This document shows, one piece after another, positions 27,538 to 35,689 of a stretch of 64,000 bases of DNA; position 1 is the stretch's first letter; every line of letters starts with the position of its first letter. The position numbers and the translations under genes were made by a program. The notes beneath the pieces are model-generated. The model searched no databases and was not told the origin of the DNA. It saw only the letters and a program-made list of their open reading frames with translations. This DNA is from Luteolibacter sp. Y139 (lineage in GTDB: Bacteria > Verrucomicrobiota > Verrucomicrobiia > Verrucomicrobiales > Akkermansiaceae), in contig NZ_JBBUKT010000005.1 of the NCBI RefSeq assembly GCF_038066715.1, positions 124,001 to 188,000 on the forward strand, in the 5' to 3' direction.

Positions 27538-27861
27538 CTAGCTGAGGACGTGGTCGAAGAAGGCGAAGATGAAGGCGGCGATGAGGAGGGCGATGAAGAG
27601 GTAGAGCTGCCAGGCGCGGTGCCAGTGGCGGAAGGCGAGGCGGCCGCAGAGGAAGGCGACGAGGGTCATGAGCCAGGCGGAGGCGTCGGCGATGCGGAGG
27701 ATGCGGAAGCCTGCGATGACGGCGGGGTGGGTGTGGGGTACGTGGGCGGCGGAGAGGGCATCGAGCTTGGCCCAGGCGATGGAGCGGATGACGGCGGAGA
27801 TGGCGGCGAGGGCGATGGTGAGGCCGGCGAGGGCGAGGGAGATGGCCTGGGGCTTGGTCAT
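27538..27861 (-). CDS. Small membrane protein, about three helices
   Basis: 107 residues. Hydrophobic segments AISLALAGLTIALAAISAVI, ADASAWLMTLVAFLCGRLAF and WQLYLFIALLIAAFIFAFF. A His-rich stretch (AAHVPHTHPAV) lies in the first loop. The family is not recognised. R1 copies lie on both sides (27385-27465 and 27868-27955). Confidence 0.55.
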   Translation of the reverse strand: MTKPQAISLALAGLTIALAAISAVIRSIAWAKLDALSAAHVPHTHPAVIAGFRILRIADASAWLMTLVAFLCGRLAFRHWHRAWQLYLFIALLIAAFIFAFFDHVLS

Positions 27862-28015
27862 GGGAAGAGGAGTGCCGGGTGATCAGTGATCAGTGGAAAA
27901 ACATCGGACTGGTGAGGGACTTGCCGCAAAGAACACAAAGATCGCAGAGGACGGGGTGTTCCGTTTTCAGGAGTAGCCAAAGGCACGGGGCGGTGCAAGA
28001 GGGGTGGTGCTTGTT

Positions 28016-28342
28016 CTATCGGAAGGCGTGCCCCATGCCGAAGAAGAAGCGGAGGAATAAGAAGCCGATGCCGGCGACGGGCATGAAAAGGGCGATGATG
28101 GCGGGGAGGCGCTCGTGGGTGAACCAGGCGACGGCAACGAAGGTGAAGAAGATGCCGAGGGGGAGCACGAGGTGGATGGACCACTGGCCGGGGTAGTCCA
28201 TGGGGAGGTAACCCCAGATGGGGATGACGAAGGGGAAGAAGGGGAAGAGAATGCCTGGCAGCCAGAAGATGGCGGCAGAGATGAGGGCGGCACGGGCGAG
28301 GGGACGGGCTTCTTTGTCGATGGGCTTGATGCGTTTGGTCAT
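28016..28342 (-). CDS. Small membrane protein, three helices
   Basis: 108 residues from ATG 28340-28342 (MTKRIKPIDKEARPLARAAL); the frame extends to 28396. Helices LISAAIFWLPGILFPFFPFVI, HLVLPLGIFFTFVAVAWF and LPAIIALFMPVAGIGFLFLRFFF. Loops are short and charged. The family is not recognised; it resembles minor inner-membrane proteins without known role. Confidence 0.55.
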   Translation of the reverse strand: MTKRIKPIDKEARPLARAALISAAIFWLPGILFPFFPFVIPIWGYLPMDYPGQWSIHLVLPLGIFFTFVAVAWFTHERLPAIIALFMPVAGIGFLFLRFFFGMGHAFR

Positions 28343-28545
28343 GGCTTTGTGGCTTTGTTTGATGGTTGACCGGGGGAGCTTGCCATGAAATGCCATGATG
28401 GAGGGATTCGATAGATTGATGTGGTGTATTGAGGGAATCGATGGTTGGGAAAAGTGCGTAGATGGGCGCGAGAGACAAGGAAGGGTGGTGGTGGGTTTAT
28501 GTGGGGAAAGATGGGGAAGAAACGTCAGGTCGGGAGGTGGTGGGG

Positions 28546-28890
28546 ATGATGAGGATTTTCACGATGGCGCTGCTGGCGCTGAATGTGGGGGTGATGGGTT
28601 GGTTGATCGCGGGGGCGAACATGGAGAACCCGAATGGGTGGGAGGAGTACTACGAGCTGGCGATGGACCGGCTGGATCGCCTGGATGAGAAGAGGGCGGG
28701 GACGGTGGTTTCGCCGGCGTTCCGAGCAGCGCTGCTAGAGGAAGCGAGGTCGAAATTGAGAATGGCGGGGGGCGAGACGAGGTGGAGGATGGAGGAATAC
28801 AAGAGGTCGGATTTGGCGTTGGGGCTGCTTTCGCTGTGCAATATCGTGGGGCTGGCGGTGATTGCGTTCGGGAGGCGGAAGGGGGCGTGA
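28546..28890 (+). CDS. Small protein with two terminal helices
   Basis: 114 residues from ATG 28546 (MMRIFTMALLALNVGVMGW). An N-terminal helix, a charged central coiled coil (WEEYYELAMDRLDRLDEKRAG, EEARSKLRMAGGETRWRMEEYK) and a C-terminal helix (ALGLLSLCNIVGLAVIAFG). Both ends in the membrane with a coiled coil between is the deduced topology. The family is not recognised. Confidence 0.5.
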   Translation: MMRIFTMALLALNVGVMGWLIAGANMENPNGWEEYYELAMDRLDRLDEKRAGTVVSPAFRAALLEEARSKLRMAGGETRWRMEEYKRSDLALGLLSLCNIVGLAVIAFGRRKGA

Positions 28891-28910
28891 TGGTGGTGGT
28901 GCGGGGGATG

Positions 28911-28974
28911 TGGGTGAAGGTTTGGCTCGCTGGTGTGTGGTGATGTGGGTAGAGAGTGCGGGATAGGAGGAGAG
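28911..28974 (+). repeat. Upstream element shared with the 31075 gene
   Basis: TGAAGGTTTGGCTCGCTGGT and GTGTGGTGATGTGGGTAGAG match 31021-31074 with few changes. Each copy ends at the start of a signal-peptide gene, so it may be a common promoter/leader. Confidence 0.65.
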
Positions 28975-29805
28975 ATGATGAAGGTGAAGAGATGGCCGAT
29001 GGTGATTGGACGCGTGCTGGCGTGCGCGCTGATGCTGGCTGGCATTCCGGGGGTGGATGCGGAGGGTGAGGGTGATCCATTTGCAGAGGCGGGTGCGAAG
29101 GAGGAGGTGCGGCCGGTGCGGGTGATTGCGAAGTTGCCGGGAGCGGTGACGCACCGGGCGATCGCGGAGGGTAAGCATGAGTATGGGATTGCGGGGATCT
29201 ATGCGGCGTCGGTGAGGAACGGGATGGCGGAGAAGGTGGAGGGGATGTACGAGGTCTTGATTCCGGATGCGGTGGAGATGCGGGTGGATTTCAAGGAGAG
29301 GAGGGCGACGTTTGTGACGTCGAGGGAGCTATCGCTATCCGAGCTGGCGTATGCGGTGGATGACATGGCGAAGATGGGCGGGGACATTCCGTACTGGGCG
29401 GAGCTGGAGGCTCGGGATTTGAAGGGGAGCGAGGATTTCAAGCAGCTGACCTATGTAGTGGAGGCAACGAGTGGGGAGGCGCCGGCGGGATTGGCGTGGT
29501 TTGCGGTGCCGCGTGACGAGGAGTTCCGGATGCCGCTGGGATTCGGCGGGCCGAGTGTGGGGTCGGTGGTGGTGACTCCGGCGACGGCGTATTGCATGTG
29601 CCACTCGCAGTTTCACCTGAGGATCCTGGATCCGAAGGGGAAGGTGATCTGGGAAGACGAGGGGACGGCGTATGGGAGCGTGAGAATCGCGCTAGCGGAG
29701 GAGAAGGATCCGGAGGCGGCGGCTCCGCTGCATGAGATCCGGCTGGTGCGGGATGATCACGGGGAGACGAAGAGTTTCGTGATCCGAGGGAAGTGGGGGA
29801 AGTGA
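28975..29805 (+). CDS. Secreted hypothetical protein
   Basis: 276 residues from ATG 28975 (GGAGGAGAG upstream). Signal peptide KRWPMVIGRVLACALMLAGIPGVDA. The mature part shows a heavy-metal-associated-like beta-alpha-beta stretch (YEVLIPDAVEMRVDFKERRATFVTSRELSLSELAYAVDDMAK) but without CxxC. A beta-rich C-terminal domain follows, with CMCHSQFHLRILDPKGKVIWEDEG. A metal role is possible from the CMCH motif but is not shown. Confidence 0.55.
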   Translation: MMKVKRWPMVIGRVLACALMLAGIPGVDAEGEGDPFAEAGAKEEVRPVRVIAKLPGAVTHRAIAEGKHEYGIAGIYAASVRNGMAEKVEGMYEVLIPDAVEMRVDFKERRATFVTSRELSLSELAYAVDDMAKMGGDIPYWAELEARDLKGSEDFKQLTYVVEATSGEAPAGLAWFAVPRDEEFRMPLGFGGPSVGSVVVTPATAYCMCHSQFHLRILDPKGKVIWEDEGTAYGSVRIALAEEKDPEAAAPLHEIRLVRDDHGETKSFVIRGKWGK

Positions 29806-30196
29806 AGGAGGAAGTGCCGGGGCTGTGGGTGAAGTGATGAAGGACCGGGACTGGTGGAGGATAACCACGGAATACGCGGAATACACGGAAGGTGGGAGAA
29901 GTGCCGGGTGATCAGTGGAAAGGCACGGGGCTGGTGGAGGAACGAACCGCGGAGGCGCAGAGGTCGCGGAGGAAGCGCGGAGGAACAGCCCGGGACTGGT
30001 GATGGAATGAACCGCCAAGAGGCGAAGGACGGCAAGGGAAGGCTGCGGGGTTGGTGGAGGAACGAACCGCGGAGGAAGGTGCCTTTGGTGTTGGAGAGTT
30101 TGACCGCGGATGGCGCGGATTTCGTGGATGAAAGGCGGGGGATGAATGGGGGCTTTTCGGGTGGGGCGGGATGGGGTAGGGATTGGGTTAACGATT
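29806..30196. repeat. Cluster of R1-type modules
   Basis: At least four modules in a row: AACCACGGAATACGCGGAAT, TGATCAGTGG with the 9-bp G-rich part, CCGCCAAGAGGCGAAGGACG and ACCGCGGATGGCGCGGATTT. No gene is seen before 30197. Confidence 0.7.
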
Positions 30197-30553
30197 ATGA
30201 TTCATGAGGTGCATGTGTCGGTGAGGTTGGCGCTGTTCCAGATGATGGTGGTGGTGCTGGGGGTGTTCATGACGCGGGCTGCGTTCCTGGCGGCGGGGTA
30301 TCCGGAGCAGAGTCTGGGTTGGAATGCGGGGGCGCTATTGGTCCGGAACCATGGGTTCGTGCTGATGCTAGTGCCGGTGGGGTGGACGGCGGCGGCGATG
30401 TATTTCGAGAATTATGGGACGGGATGGTGGTCGCGGCGGTGGACGCTGGTGAGCGGGATGACGTTGCTGGTGGGGCTGGGTTTTTTGTTTTTCTGGAGTT
30501 TTTCGAATCCGTATGACGGGAGGATGCGGATCACGGAGATGGGGAATATGTGA
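30197..30553 (+). CDS. Membrane protein, three helices
   Basis: 118 residues from ATG 30197 (MIHEVHVSVRLALFQMMVVV). Helices ALFQMMVVVLGVFMTRAAFLAAG, FVLMLVPVGWTAAAMYF and WTLVSGMTLLVGLGFLFFWSF. The layout resembles small proteins of unknown role in Verrucomicrobia and Planctomycetes; no catalytic motif is seen. Confidence 0.55.
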   Translation: MIHEVHVSVRLALFQMMVVVLGVFMTRAAFLAAGYPEQSLGWNAGALLVRNHGFVLMLVPVGWTAAAMYFENYGTGWWSRRWTLVSGMTLLVGLGFLFFWSFSNPYDGRMRITEMGNM

Positions 30554-30678
30554 GGGGGGTGGTGGTGGATGAACCGGAGGGACGAGGAGACGAGAAGGGA
30601 CGCGGAGAAGCGAATGCTCGCGAATGAGAGGGAGGGATGATTGTATTCCGACGGTGCCGTTGGTTTCCCAAGCCGTGA

Positions 30679-31023
30679 TTGAGTGATGTGAAGATTCCCT
30701 TTCCTTATGCGGTGGCAGCGGAGTTGGTTCTCTTCCGGGAATCGGCGCGGATGACCTTGCCGCATTTGCTGACGGGTTGTGTGGGTGCGTTGGCGGGTGC
30801 GATTGGATTTGTGGGGACGGTGAGGGGATGGGGTGTGGTGTTGGCTTTCGTTTTCGCGGTGATGGTTTGTGCGGTGGCGGGGTATGGGGCGTTCCGGATG
30901 TTTCGACTGGTATTGCCGGCGCTGCGGGTGCTGGTGAGGCTGGGTGTGGTGGCGATTCCGAACCGGCAGCGGATGAGGGCGAAGGTGCGATCCTATTGTG
31001 GAGGGATGGCGGGTGGTGGATGA
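30679..31023 (+). CDS. Membrane protein, two helices, non-ATG start
   Basis: 114 residues. The only in-frame starts are TTG 30679 and GTG 30688 (ATG at 30686 is out of frame). A helical N-terminus (AVAAELVLFRESARMTLPHLLTG), helix pair VGALAGAIGFVGTVRGWGVVLAFVFAVMVCAVAGYGAF and a basic C-terminus. The family is not recognised. Its stop coincides with the first base of the shared upstream element of the next gene. Confidence 0.5.
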   Translation: MSDVKIPFPYAVAAELVLFRESARMTLPHLLTGCVGALAGAIGFVGTVRGWGVVLAFVFAVMVCAVAGYGAFRMFRLVLPALRVLVRLGVVAIPNRQRMRAKVRSYCGGMAGGG

Positions 31024-31074
31024 AGGTTTGTCTGGCGGGTGTGTGGTGATGCGGGTAGAGGGTGGGGAATTGTG
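31021..31074 (+). repeat. Upstream element shared with the 28975 gene
   Basis: Second copy of the element described at 28911; it reads TGAAGGTTTGTCTGGCGGGT then GTGTGGTGATGCGGGTAGAG. Confidence 0.65.
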
Positions 31075-32112
31075 ATGAAGATGAATCGCCGGGCTGTGCT
31101 TGCGGTTTTCGCCGTGTTGATGGCGGGGATTGTTTGTGCCGCTCGAGGAGAGGTGGCGGTGAGGGTGAAGGCGGACTTCAAGGTGGCGGGGAAGGCGGGG
31201 GATGGCTCGGGCGGGCACTATGATAAGGTGGTGTGGGTGCCGACGGAGGATGATCGGGTGGTGATCGTGACCGCGGGGAACAAGATGGTGCAGGCCTTCG
31301 ATGTGGTGTCAGGGAAGGAGCGGTGGAGGGCGGTGTATGACCGGAGCATCGTGGCGATGACGAGCAACATGGCTCATGTGTATGTGGCACTGGAGGCCGG
31401 GGCGGGTGATGGTGTGGAGTCGATCCGGCGGGTGGATGTGGCGACGGGGAAGGATGCGACGCCGAAGGGGATGCTGCAGCCCTTCCTGCCGAGGGCGATG
31501 CTGTGGATGCCTATGGCGGGCGGGCTGTGCGTGGTGACGCAGGCGGAGGTGTGGATCTATTCGCAGGATCTAACAGGTGTGGAGGCGCGAATCCCTTACG
31601 AGGGGAGCGGCTATCCGGAGGTGACCAGTGATGGGAAGACGATCCTGCTGTGGGAGCGTGGCGGGCGCTGCCGTGTGATCTGGCCCGGTGCGGGTGGGAG
31701 CGCGACAGCGGCTCTAACAGGAAAGTGGAGGGAGGTCGCGGATGATAAGATCGTGACGGATGCGCCTTTTCTGAGCAATGCCTTCTACGAGACGGGAGGC
31801 GGGATGGTGCGGGTGATCGACAACAGTTGGTCGACGGGGAGGATTTATTTCCATGCGTCGCCGGTGAAGGAGGCGAGGGAGGAGCCCTCGGAGAATGGCC
31901 ATGCGATCGCGGCGGTGGATTGGTCGCGGAAGCGGGTGGCGGTTTCGGGGACTTCGAAGAATCTGCTGCTGTTCACCACTGCGGGGGAGCGGCAGTTGGA
32001 GATGAGGGATGCGGTGAGGTCGCGGACTTACTCGATGGCGTTTTCGCCGGGGGGGAAGTGGCTGGCGGCGCTGGGAGAGGATGGGAGTGTGAGGGTATTC
32101 GAGATGGAGTGA
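31075..32112 (+). CDS. Exported beta-propeller-like protein
   Basis: 345 residues from ATG 31075. Signal peptide KMNRRAVLAVFAVLMAGIVCAARG. Repeated blade-like strands are visible: DDRVVIVTAGNKMVQAFDVVSGKERW near the N-terminus, and YSMAFSPGGKWLAALGEDGSVRVFEME at the C-terminus, the latter a clear WD40/YVTN-type blade. Between these the repeats are weak. It probably acts as a periplasmic or surface binding scaffold; no partner can be named. Two TCTAACAGG words (31569, 31712) encode Leu-Thr-Gly. Confidence 0.65.
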   Translation: MKMNRRAVLAVFAVLMAGIVCAARGEVAVRVKADFKVAGKAGDGSGGHYDKVVWVPTEDDRVVIVTAGNKMVQAFDVVSGKERWRAVYDRSIVAMTSNMAHVYVALEAGAGDGVESIRRVDVATGKDATPKGMLQPFLPRAMLWMPMAGGLCVVTQAEVWIYSQDLTGVEARIPYEGSGYPEVTSDGKTILLWERGGRCRVIWPGAGGSATAALTGKWREVADDKIVTDAPFLSNAFYETGGGMVRVIDNSWSTGRIYFHASPVKEAREEPSENGHAIAAVDWSRKRVAVSGTSKNLLLFTTAGERQLEMRDAVRSRTYSMAFSPGGKWLAALGEDGSVRVFEME

Positions 32113-32303
32113 GGGAAAGTTTGTTAGTGTTCAGTTTTCAGTTTTCAGATTTGGGGGGAGGCACTGTGGCTGGTGATCGGTGAAACAGCCCTGGACTGGT
32201 GAAGAACGAATCGCGGAGGACGCGGAGAGAAGGATGCCAGGTTGCGGGGGCTGACGCCATTTGAGGTGGAGACAAATGGGGTGGGCGGCGGGTTTATGAG
32301 GCA
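32113..32303. repeat. R1 element
   Basis: TTTGTTAGTGTTCAGTTTTCAGTTTTCAG, GGACTGGTGAAG and CGCGGAGGA units. Confidence 0.7.
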
Positions 32304-32825
32304 ATGGCGATGAGGGTGATGAGCGCCATGGGAACGGTGGTGGATGCGCGGGAGATGATGGAGGCGGGGCTGGTGCTGGCGGTGCCGGTGGCTCTAACAG
32401 GTGTGGCTTGCTGGTGCGTGTGGCGGTGGCGTGCGCGGTGGTGGGGATGGGCGATCGCGGTGGCGTGCGTGGGGGCGATGGTGTGGATGGTGGCGCGATT
32501 CCGTGAAGAGGGGGAGCGTGCGGCGAACGTGCAGCGCGAGGTGGATACGGAATTCGAGATCATGACGCTGACGACGCGGCTTCGCTCGATGAGGCTTTTG
32601 CGTGAGGAGCTACGGTCGGCGGATGGGGAGGCGCTGGTGAAGGCGATGTTGCCGGATGTGACGAATGGGTATCGGAGCAGGGTGGACGATGAGGGGAGGA
32701 TCGTGGACCTGTGGGGGAATGCGTTCCGGATCGAGGTGGGGAAGGAGACGGGGGATGTGGGGATTTTTTCGGCGGGAGTGGATGAGGTATTCGGGACGGC
32801 GGATGATTTGCCGCGGGTGGAGTGA
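32304..32825 (+). CDS. Membrane protein with pseudopilin GspG-like C-terminus
   Basis: 173 residues. Two N-terminal helices (MEAGLVLAVPVALTGVACWCVW and WWGWAIAVACVGAMVWMVA), a helical linker, then VDLWGNAFRIEVGKETGDVGIFSAGVDEVFGTADDLPRVE. This last block matches the calcium-binding C-terminal loop of type II secretion major pseudopilins (DPWGNPY...SAGPDG..GTDDDI). It lacks the prepilin peptidase site and N-terminal phenylalanine, so it is not a true pseudopilin; the motif is reused on another membrane anchor. Confidence 0.6.
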   Translation: MAMRVMSAMGTVVDAREMMEAGLVLAVPVALTGVACWCVWRWRARWWGWAIAVACVGAMVWMVARFREEGERAANVQREVDTEFEIMTLTTRLRSMRLLREELRSADGEALVKAMLPDVTNGYRSRVDDEGRIVDLWGNAFRIEVGKETGDVGIFSAGVDEVFGTADDLPRVE

Positions 32826-32889
32826 GGTGGTGTGGAAGGCTCGCGTCCGTTGGAATGGAGTGGCTTCGAGGGGCGCGGGTGATTCCCTT

Positions 32890-33909
32890 TCAGGGGGCGT
32901 CAAGATGCTGCTCGGCGAGACGCTGATGTCGCTGGGCGGGAGTGAGCTTGTCGAAGGCGGTGGCACGCTTGAAGCCGGCGATGAATTCGGCGTCGAGCTC
33001 GCGATTCAGGCGGTCGATCTCGAAGGTGGCGTTGGTGATGGTGTTGTCCGAATTCATCGCGGCGATGGCGGAGCGGACGGACATCATGACCTCATTGCGC
33101 CGCCTGTCTTCGTCGAAGCCGATGTCGCGGTAGTAGTCGTCCATCGTCTGGAGCAGGAGCGTTGCATCGGCCTTGCCATCGTGAATGAAGGCGGCGGGGT
33201 CGAGCGAGGTGATGTAGGCGTGTGCGGTCTGATGGCCGAGATTGACCGCGTAGTCGTACCAGTGGAGCTCGAGCATCTGGTAGCCGCGATCTTCGCCGAG
33301 GATGTCGCAGGCGGCCTTGAATTCGGCGGCGATGTCATCCCGGCTGGAGTGGATGTCGGAAGTGGATGAGGAGTTCCGGAGTGCTGCGGCGGCTTCGTCG
33401 GCGAGGTCGAGTTCGGAGAGCGTGTGGCTGAGCATGAGGTGCGCGAGCTTGTTGCCGGGATCGGTCTCGAGGTATTTGCGGGCCATGGCCAGGCGCTCGT
33501 TCTTATCGGTGGTGTAGGTGGCGAGGATCTGGAACTTGAGCGGGGAATCGGGCAGGGCGGCGATGTCGTCGAGCTTGCGGCCTTCGGTGCAGAGGAGGAC
33601 GAAATAGAGGGAGGCGGCGGTGTGGCCGCGTGCCTGGAGGAATTTCTCTACCTCGGCGGGGCTGAGAGCGTAGGGCGCGGCATCGGAGTAATTCGGGCGC
33701 TCGGACTTCTTGTATTCCGCGATGGCCTGCTTGATGCGCTCATTGATGTCGTCCTTGGGACGCGGGCTGCTTGGGCCGTGATCCGGCGTGGCGGGGTGTG
33801 ACGTGGCTTGGTCCTGCTTGTGGCCGGGGTGGCCGGTGAGGAAGAGGCAGAGGATGCCCGCCAGGAGGGCGATGAGGAGAAGTAGTGCGAGCTTTGGCTT
33901 GGCGGTCAC
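32890..33909 (-). CDS. Membrane-anchored helical-repeat (TPR-like) protein
   Basis: 339 residues from GTG 33907-33909 with GGGAGA upstream. An N-terminal helix (KLALLLLIALLAGILCLFLTG) is followed by a polar linker and about 260 residues of paired helices. Among them are NERLAMARKYLETDPGNKLAHLMLSHTLSELDLADEAAAAL, a recognisable TPR pair. It is likely a periplasmic protein-interaction scaffold. CCTAACAGG, a near-match of the TCTAACA word, lies just before the start codon at 33914. Confidence 0.6.
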   Translation of the reverse strand: MTAKPKLALLLLIALLAGILCLFLTGHPGHKQDQATSHPATPDHGPSSPRPKDDINERIKQAIAEYKKSERPNYSDAAPYALSPAEVEKFLQARGHTAASLYFVLLCTEGRKLDDIAALPDSPLKFQILATYTTDKNERLAMARKYLETDPGNKLAHLMLSHTLSELDLADEAAAALRNSSSTSDIHSSRDDIAAEFKAACDILGEDRGYQMLELHWYDYAVNLGHQTAHAYITSLDPAAFIHDGKADATLLLQTMDDYYRDIGFDEDRRRNEVMMSVRSAIAAMNSDNTITNATFEIDRLNRELDAEFIAGFKRATAFDKLTPAQRHQRLAEQHLDAP

Positions 33910-34273
33910 GAGCGCTTTCTCCCTAACAGGATGGTGGCGAGACGGGAAGCCGCTTTCGATTTACCCGGCTGGTGGAGTGAGGTGGGGAGAAGTGCCGAGT
34001 GATCGGTGATCGGTGGAAAGGCATCGGATTGGTGGAGGAACGAGACGCGGGGGAGTGGGATGGAGGCGACGTGAGAGGTGGGGCGGTTTCGCAACGCCGT
34101 TGGCGTAGGGTGATGGATCGTGAGATCACCCAGGGTAGCGAGTGCCTCGCAACCCTGGGCTTCAGGGTGGAGTCCCTTTGGGACAAGGGGAGGTGATAGG
34201 AGGAGTGTTGCGGTGATGCGGCTTAACTCTGGCTTCACATGGGGGTGTGGGGGTGGTAGGAGTTTCAGTCTGT
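33910..34273. repeat. R1 and R2 elements
   Basis: 33985-34060 R1; 34078-34193 R2. The third R2 hairpin is GTCCC-ttt-GGGAC (loop changed from GTT). Confidence 0.8.
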
Positions 34274-34756
34274 ATGAAAGGCGTGCTTTTGACTGGATGG
34301 GTTTGGGCGGCGGCGGTGGGGATGATGATGCCGATGGGGGCGAGGGCGGGGGAGCGGGTGGAGTGGATTCACTCGGTGACGATGGAGGAGGTGAAGACGG
34401 CGGATGTGGCGGTGGAGTTTGTGGGGGGGAAGGATGGGCGCTATGTGGTGAAGCAGGCGTGGCGGGGGAATGGGAAGGGGCTGGAGTTGCTATTCGAAGT
34501 GATGTGGCGGCTGGGGATGAGGAGCGATGGGTATGGGCGGTCGTTCTTGTATTTGCATTGGGAGGGGACGCCGCTGCTGGGGGCGCTGCGGACGAAGCGG
34601 ATGCCGGAGATTTCATATGGCATGCCGCGGGGGCTGGATCGCAGACAGTACGTGCTGATGGCGGGGACGGGGAAGGAGCGATACTTTTTCGACTATCGGG
34701 TGATGCTGGTGGGGAAGGATGAGTGGAAGCCGACTCCGGGGAGGGCGTTTTGGTGA
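34274..34756 (+). CDS. Secreted hypothetical protein
   Basis: 160 residues from ATG 34274. Signal peptide KGVLLTGWVWAAAVGMMMPMGARA before GERVEWIHSVTMEEV. A single small alpha/beta domain ends YFFDYRVMLVGKDEWKPTPGRAFW. The family is not recognised. Confidence 0.55.
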   Translation: MKGVLLTGWVWAAAVGMMMPMGARAGERVEWIHSVTMEEVKTADVAVEFVGGKDGRYVVKQAWRGNGKGLELLFEVMWRLGMRSDGYGRSFLYLHWEGTPLLGALRTKRMPEISYGMPRGLDRRQYVLMAGTGKERYFFDYRVMLVGKDEWKPTPGRAFW

Positions 34757-34796
34757 TGGGGGATGAAGTGCGGGGTGTAGCGTGAGGATGGTGCAG

Positions 34797-34900
34797 GTGT
34801 GCAACGCCGTTGGCGTAGGTGAATTGGCGGGGTGAAGACCCAGGGTAGCTCGTGCCTCGCAACCCTGGGCTCGGTTGTGGAGTCCCGTTGGGACACGGGA
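34797..34900. repeat. R2 three-hairpin element
   Basis: ACGCC-gtt-GGCGT; CCCAGGGT/ACCCTGGG; GTCCC-gtt-GGGAC. It lies directly before the terminase genes. Confidence 0.8.
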
Positions 34901-34973
34901 TACGGGGTGATGGATGGGGGCCAGTGGTGGGTATTGTCAGGCGGGGTGGGGAGTGGGAGGATGGCGGGTGGGT

Positions 34974-35549
34974 ATGGGGGTGAAGAAGATGATGAAGGTG
35001 AAGAAGAAGATGATGAAGGGTGGTGGTGGGACGAGGGGAGTATCGGCGCGCGTCAGGGTGCGGTATCGGGAGGAGTATGCGGGGTGGGTGGAGAAGCTGT
35101 ATAAGCTGGGGGCGGGGGATGAGGAGGTGGCGGGGTTTTTCGGGGTGAGGGTGGAGGTGTTAGAGAGGTGGATGCGGAGGCATGGGGAGTTTGCGGAGGG
35201 TGTGAGACGGGGGAGGATGTGGGCGGATGCGGAGGTGGCGGAGCGGCTTTTCCAGCGGGCGATGGGGTATTCGCGGGAGGTGGTGAAGGTGATGTCGCGC
35301 GGGGGGAAGGAGGAGCCGGTGAGGGTGCCGTATGAGGAGCACTATCCGCCGGATGTGCGGGCGTGTATTTTCTGGCTGAGGAACCGGAGGCCGGATTTGT
35401 GGAGGGAGAGGGTTTTGTTAGAGAGCGGGGATGGTGAGGGGACGATGTTGTTAGAGGTGAGTGAGGAGGTTTTGGAGGAGATGCGGGGAATGGTTAAGGT
35501 CGCGGAGGGTGTGGTGGGGCCCGGTGGGGAAGTGCCGAGTGATCAGTGA
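34974..35549 (+). CDS. Phage terminase small subunit-like protein
   Basis: 191 residues from ATG 34974; ATG 34989 is possible. A Lys-rich N-terminus is followed by a helix-turn-helix region (YAGWVEKLYKLGAGDEEVAGFFGVRVEVLERWMRRH). GYSREVVKVMSRGG, HYPPDVRACIFWLRNRRPDLWRER then follows, the last being a hallmark of small terminase proteins. These recognise phage DNA ends and load the large subunit, which is encoded next. The final GEVPSDQ and stop come from an R1 element (AAGTGCCGAGTGATCAGTGA), so the original C-terminus may be lost. Three TGTTAGA words lie inside. Confidence 0.75.
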   Translation: MGVKKMMKVKKKMMKGGGGTRGVSARVRVRYREEYAGWVEKLYKLGAGDEEVAGFFGVRVEVLERWMRRHGEFAEGVRRGRMWADAEVAERLFQRAMGYSREVVKVMSRGGKEEPVRVPYEEHYPPDVRACIFWLRNRRPDLWRERVLLESGDGEGTMLLEVSEEVLEEMRGMVKVAEGVVGPGGEVPSDQ

Positions 35550-35569
35550 AAGGCATCGGGGATGGGGGC

Positions 35570-35680
35570 GCGTTGCCACGAACGCGCCTATGAAGGGCTG
35601 GGAGAGGTGTGTGGAGAATCGGGGTGGCGAATTGGGTGGTGGGCGCGAGCAGCCGGAATGGCGCAGCCATTCCGCTACGA
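35570..35680. repeat. R4 element
   Basis: GCGTT-gccacg-AACGC near 35572 and GGAATGG-cgca-CCATTCC near 35655, between the two terminase genes. Confidence 0.75.
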
Positions 35681-35689
35681 TGGTGAGTG

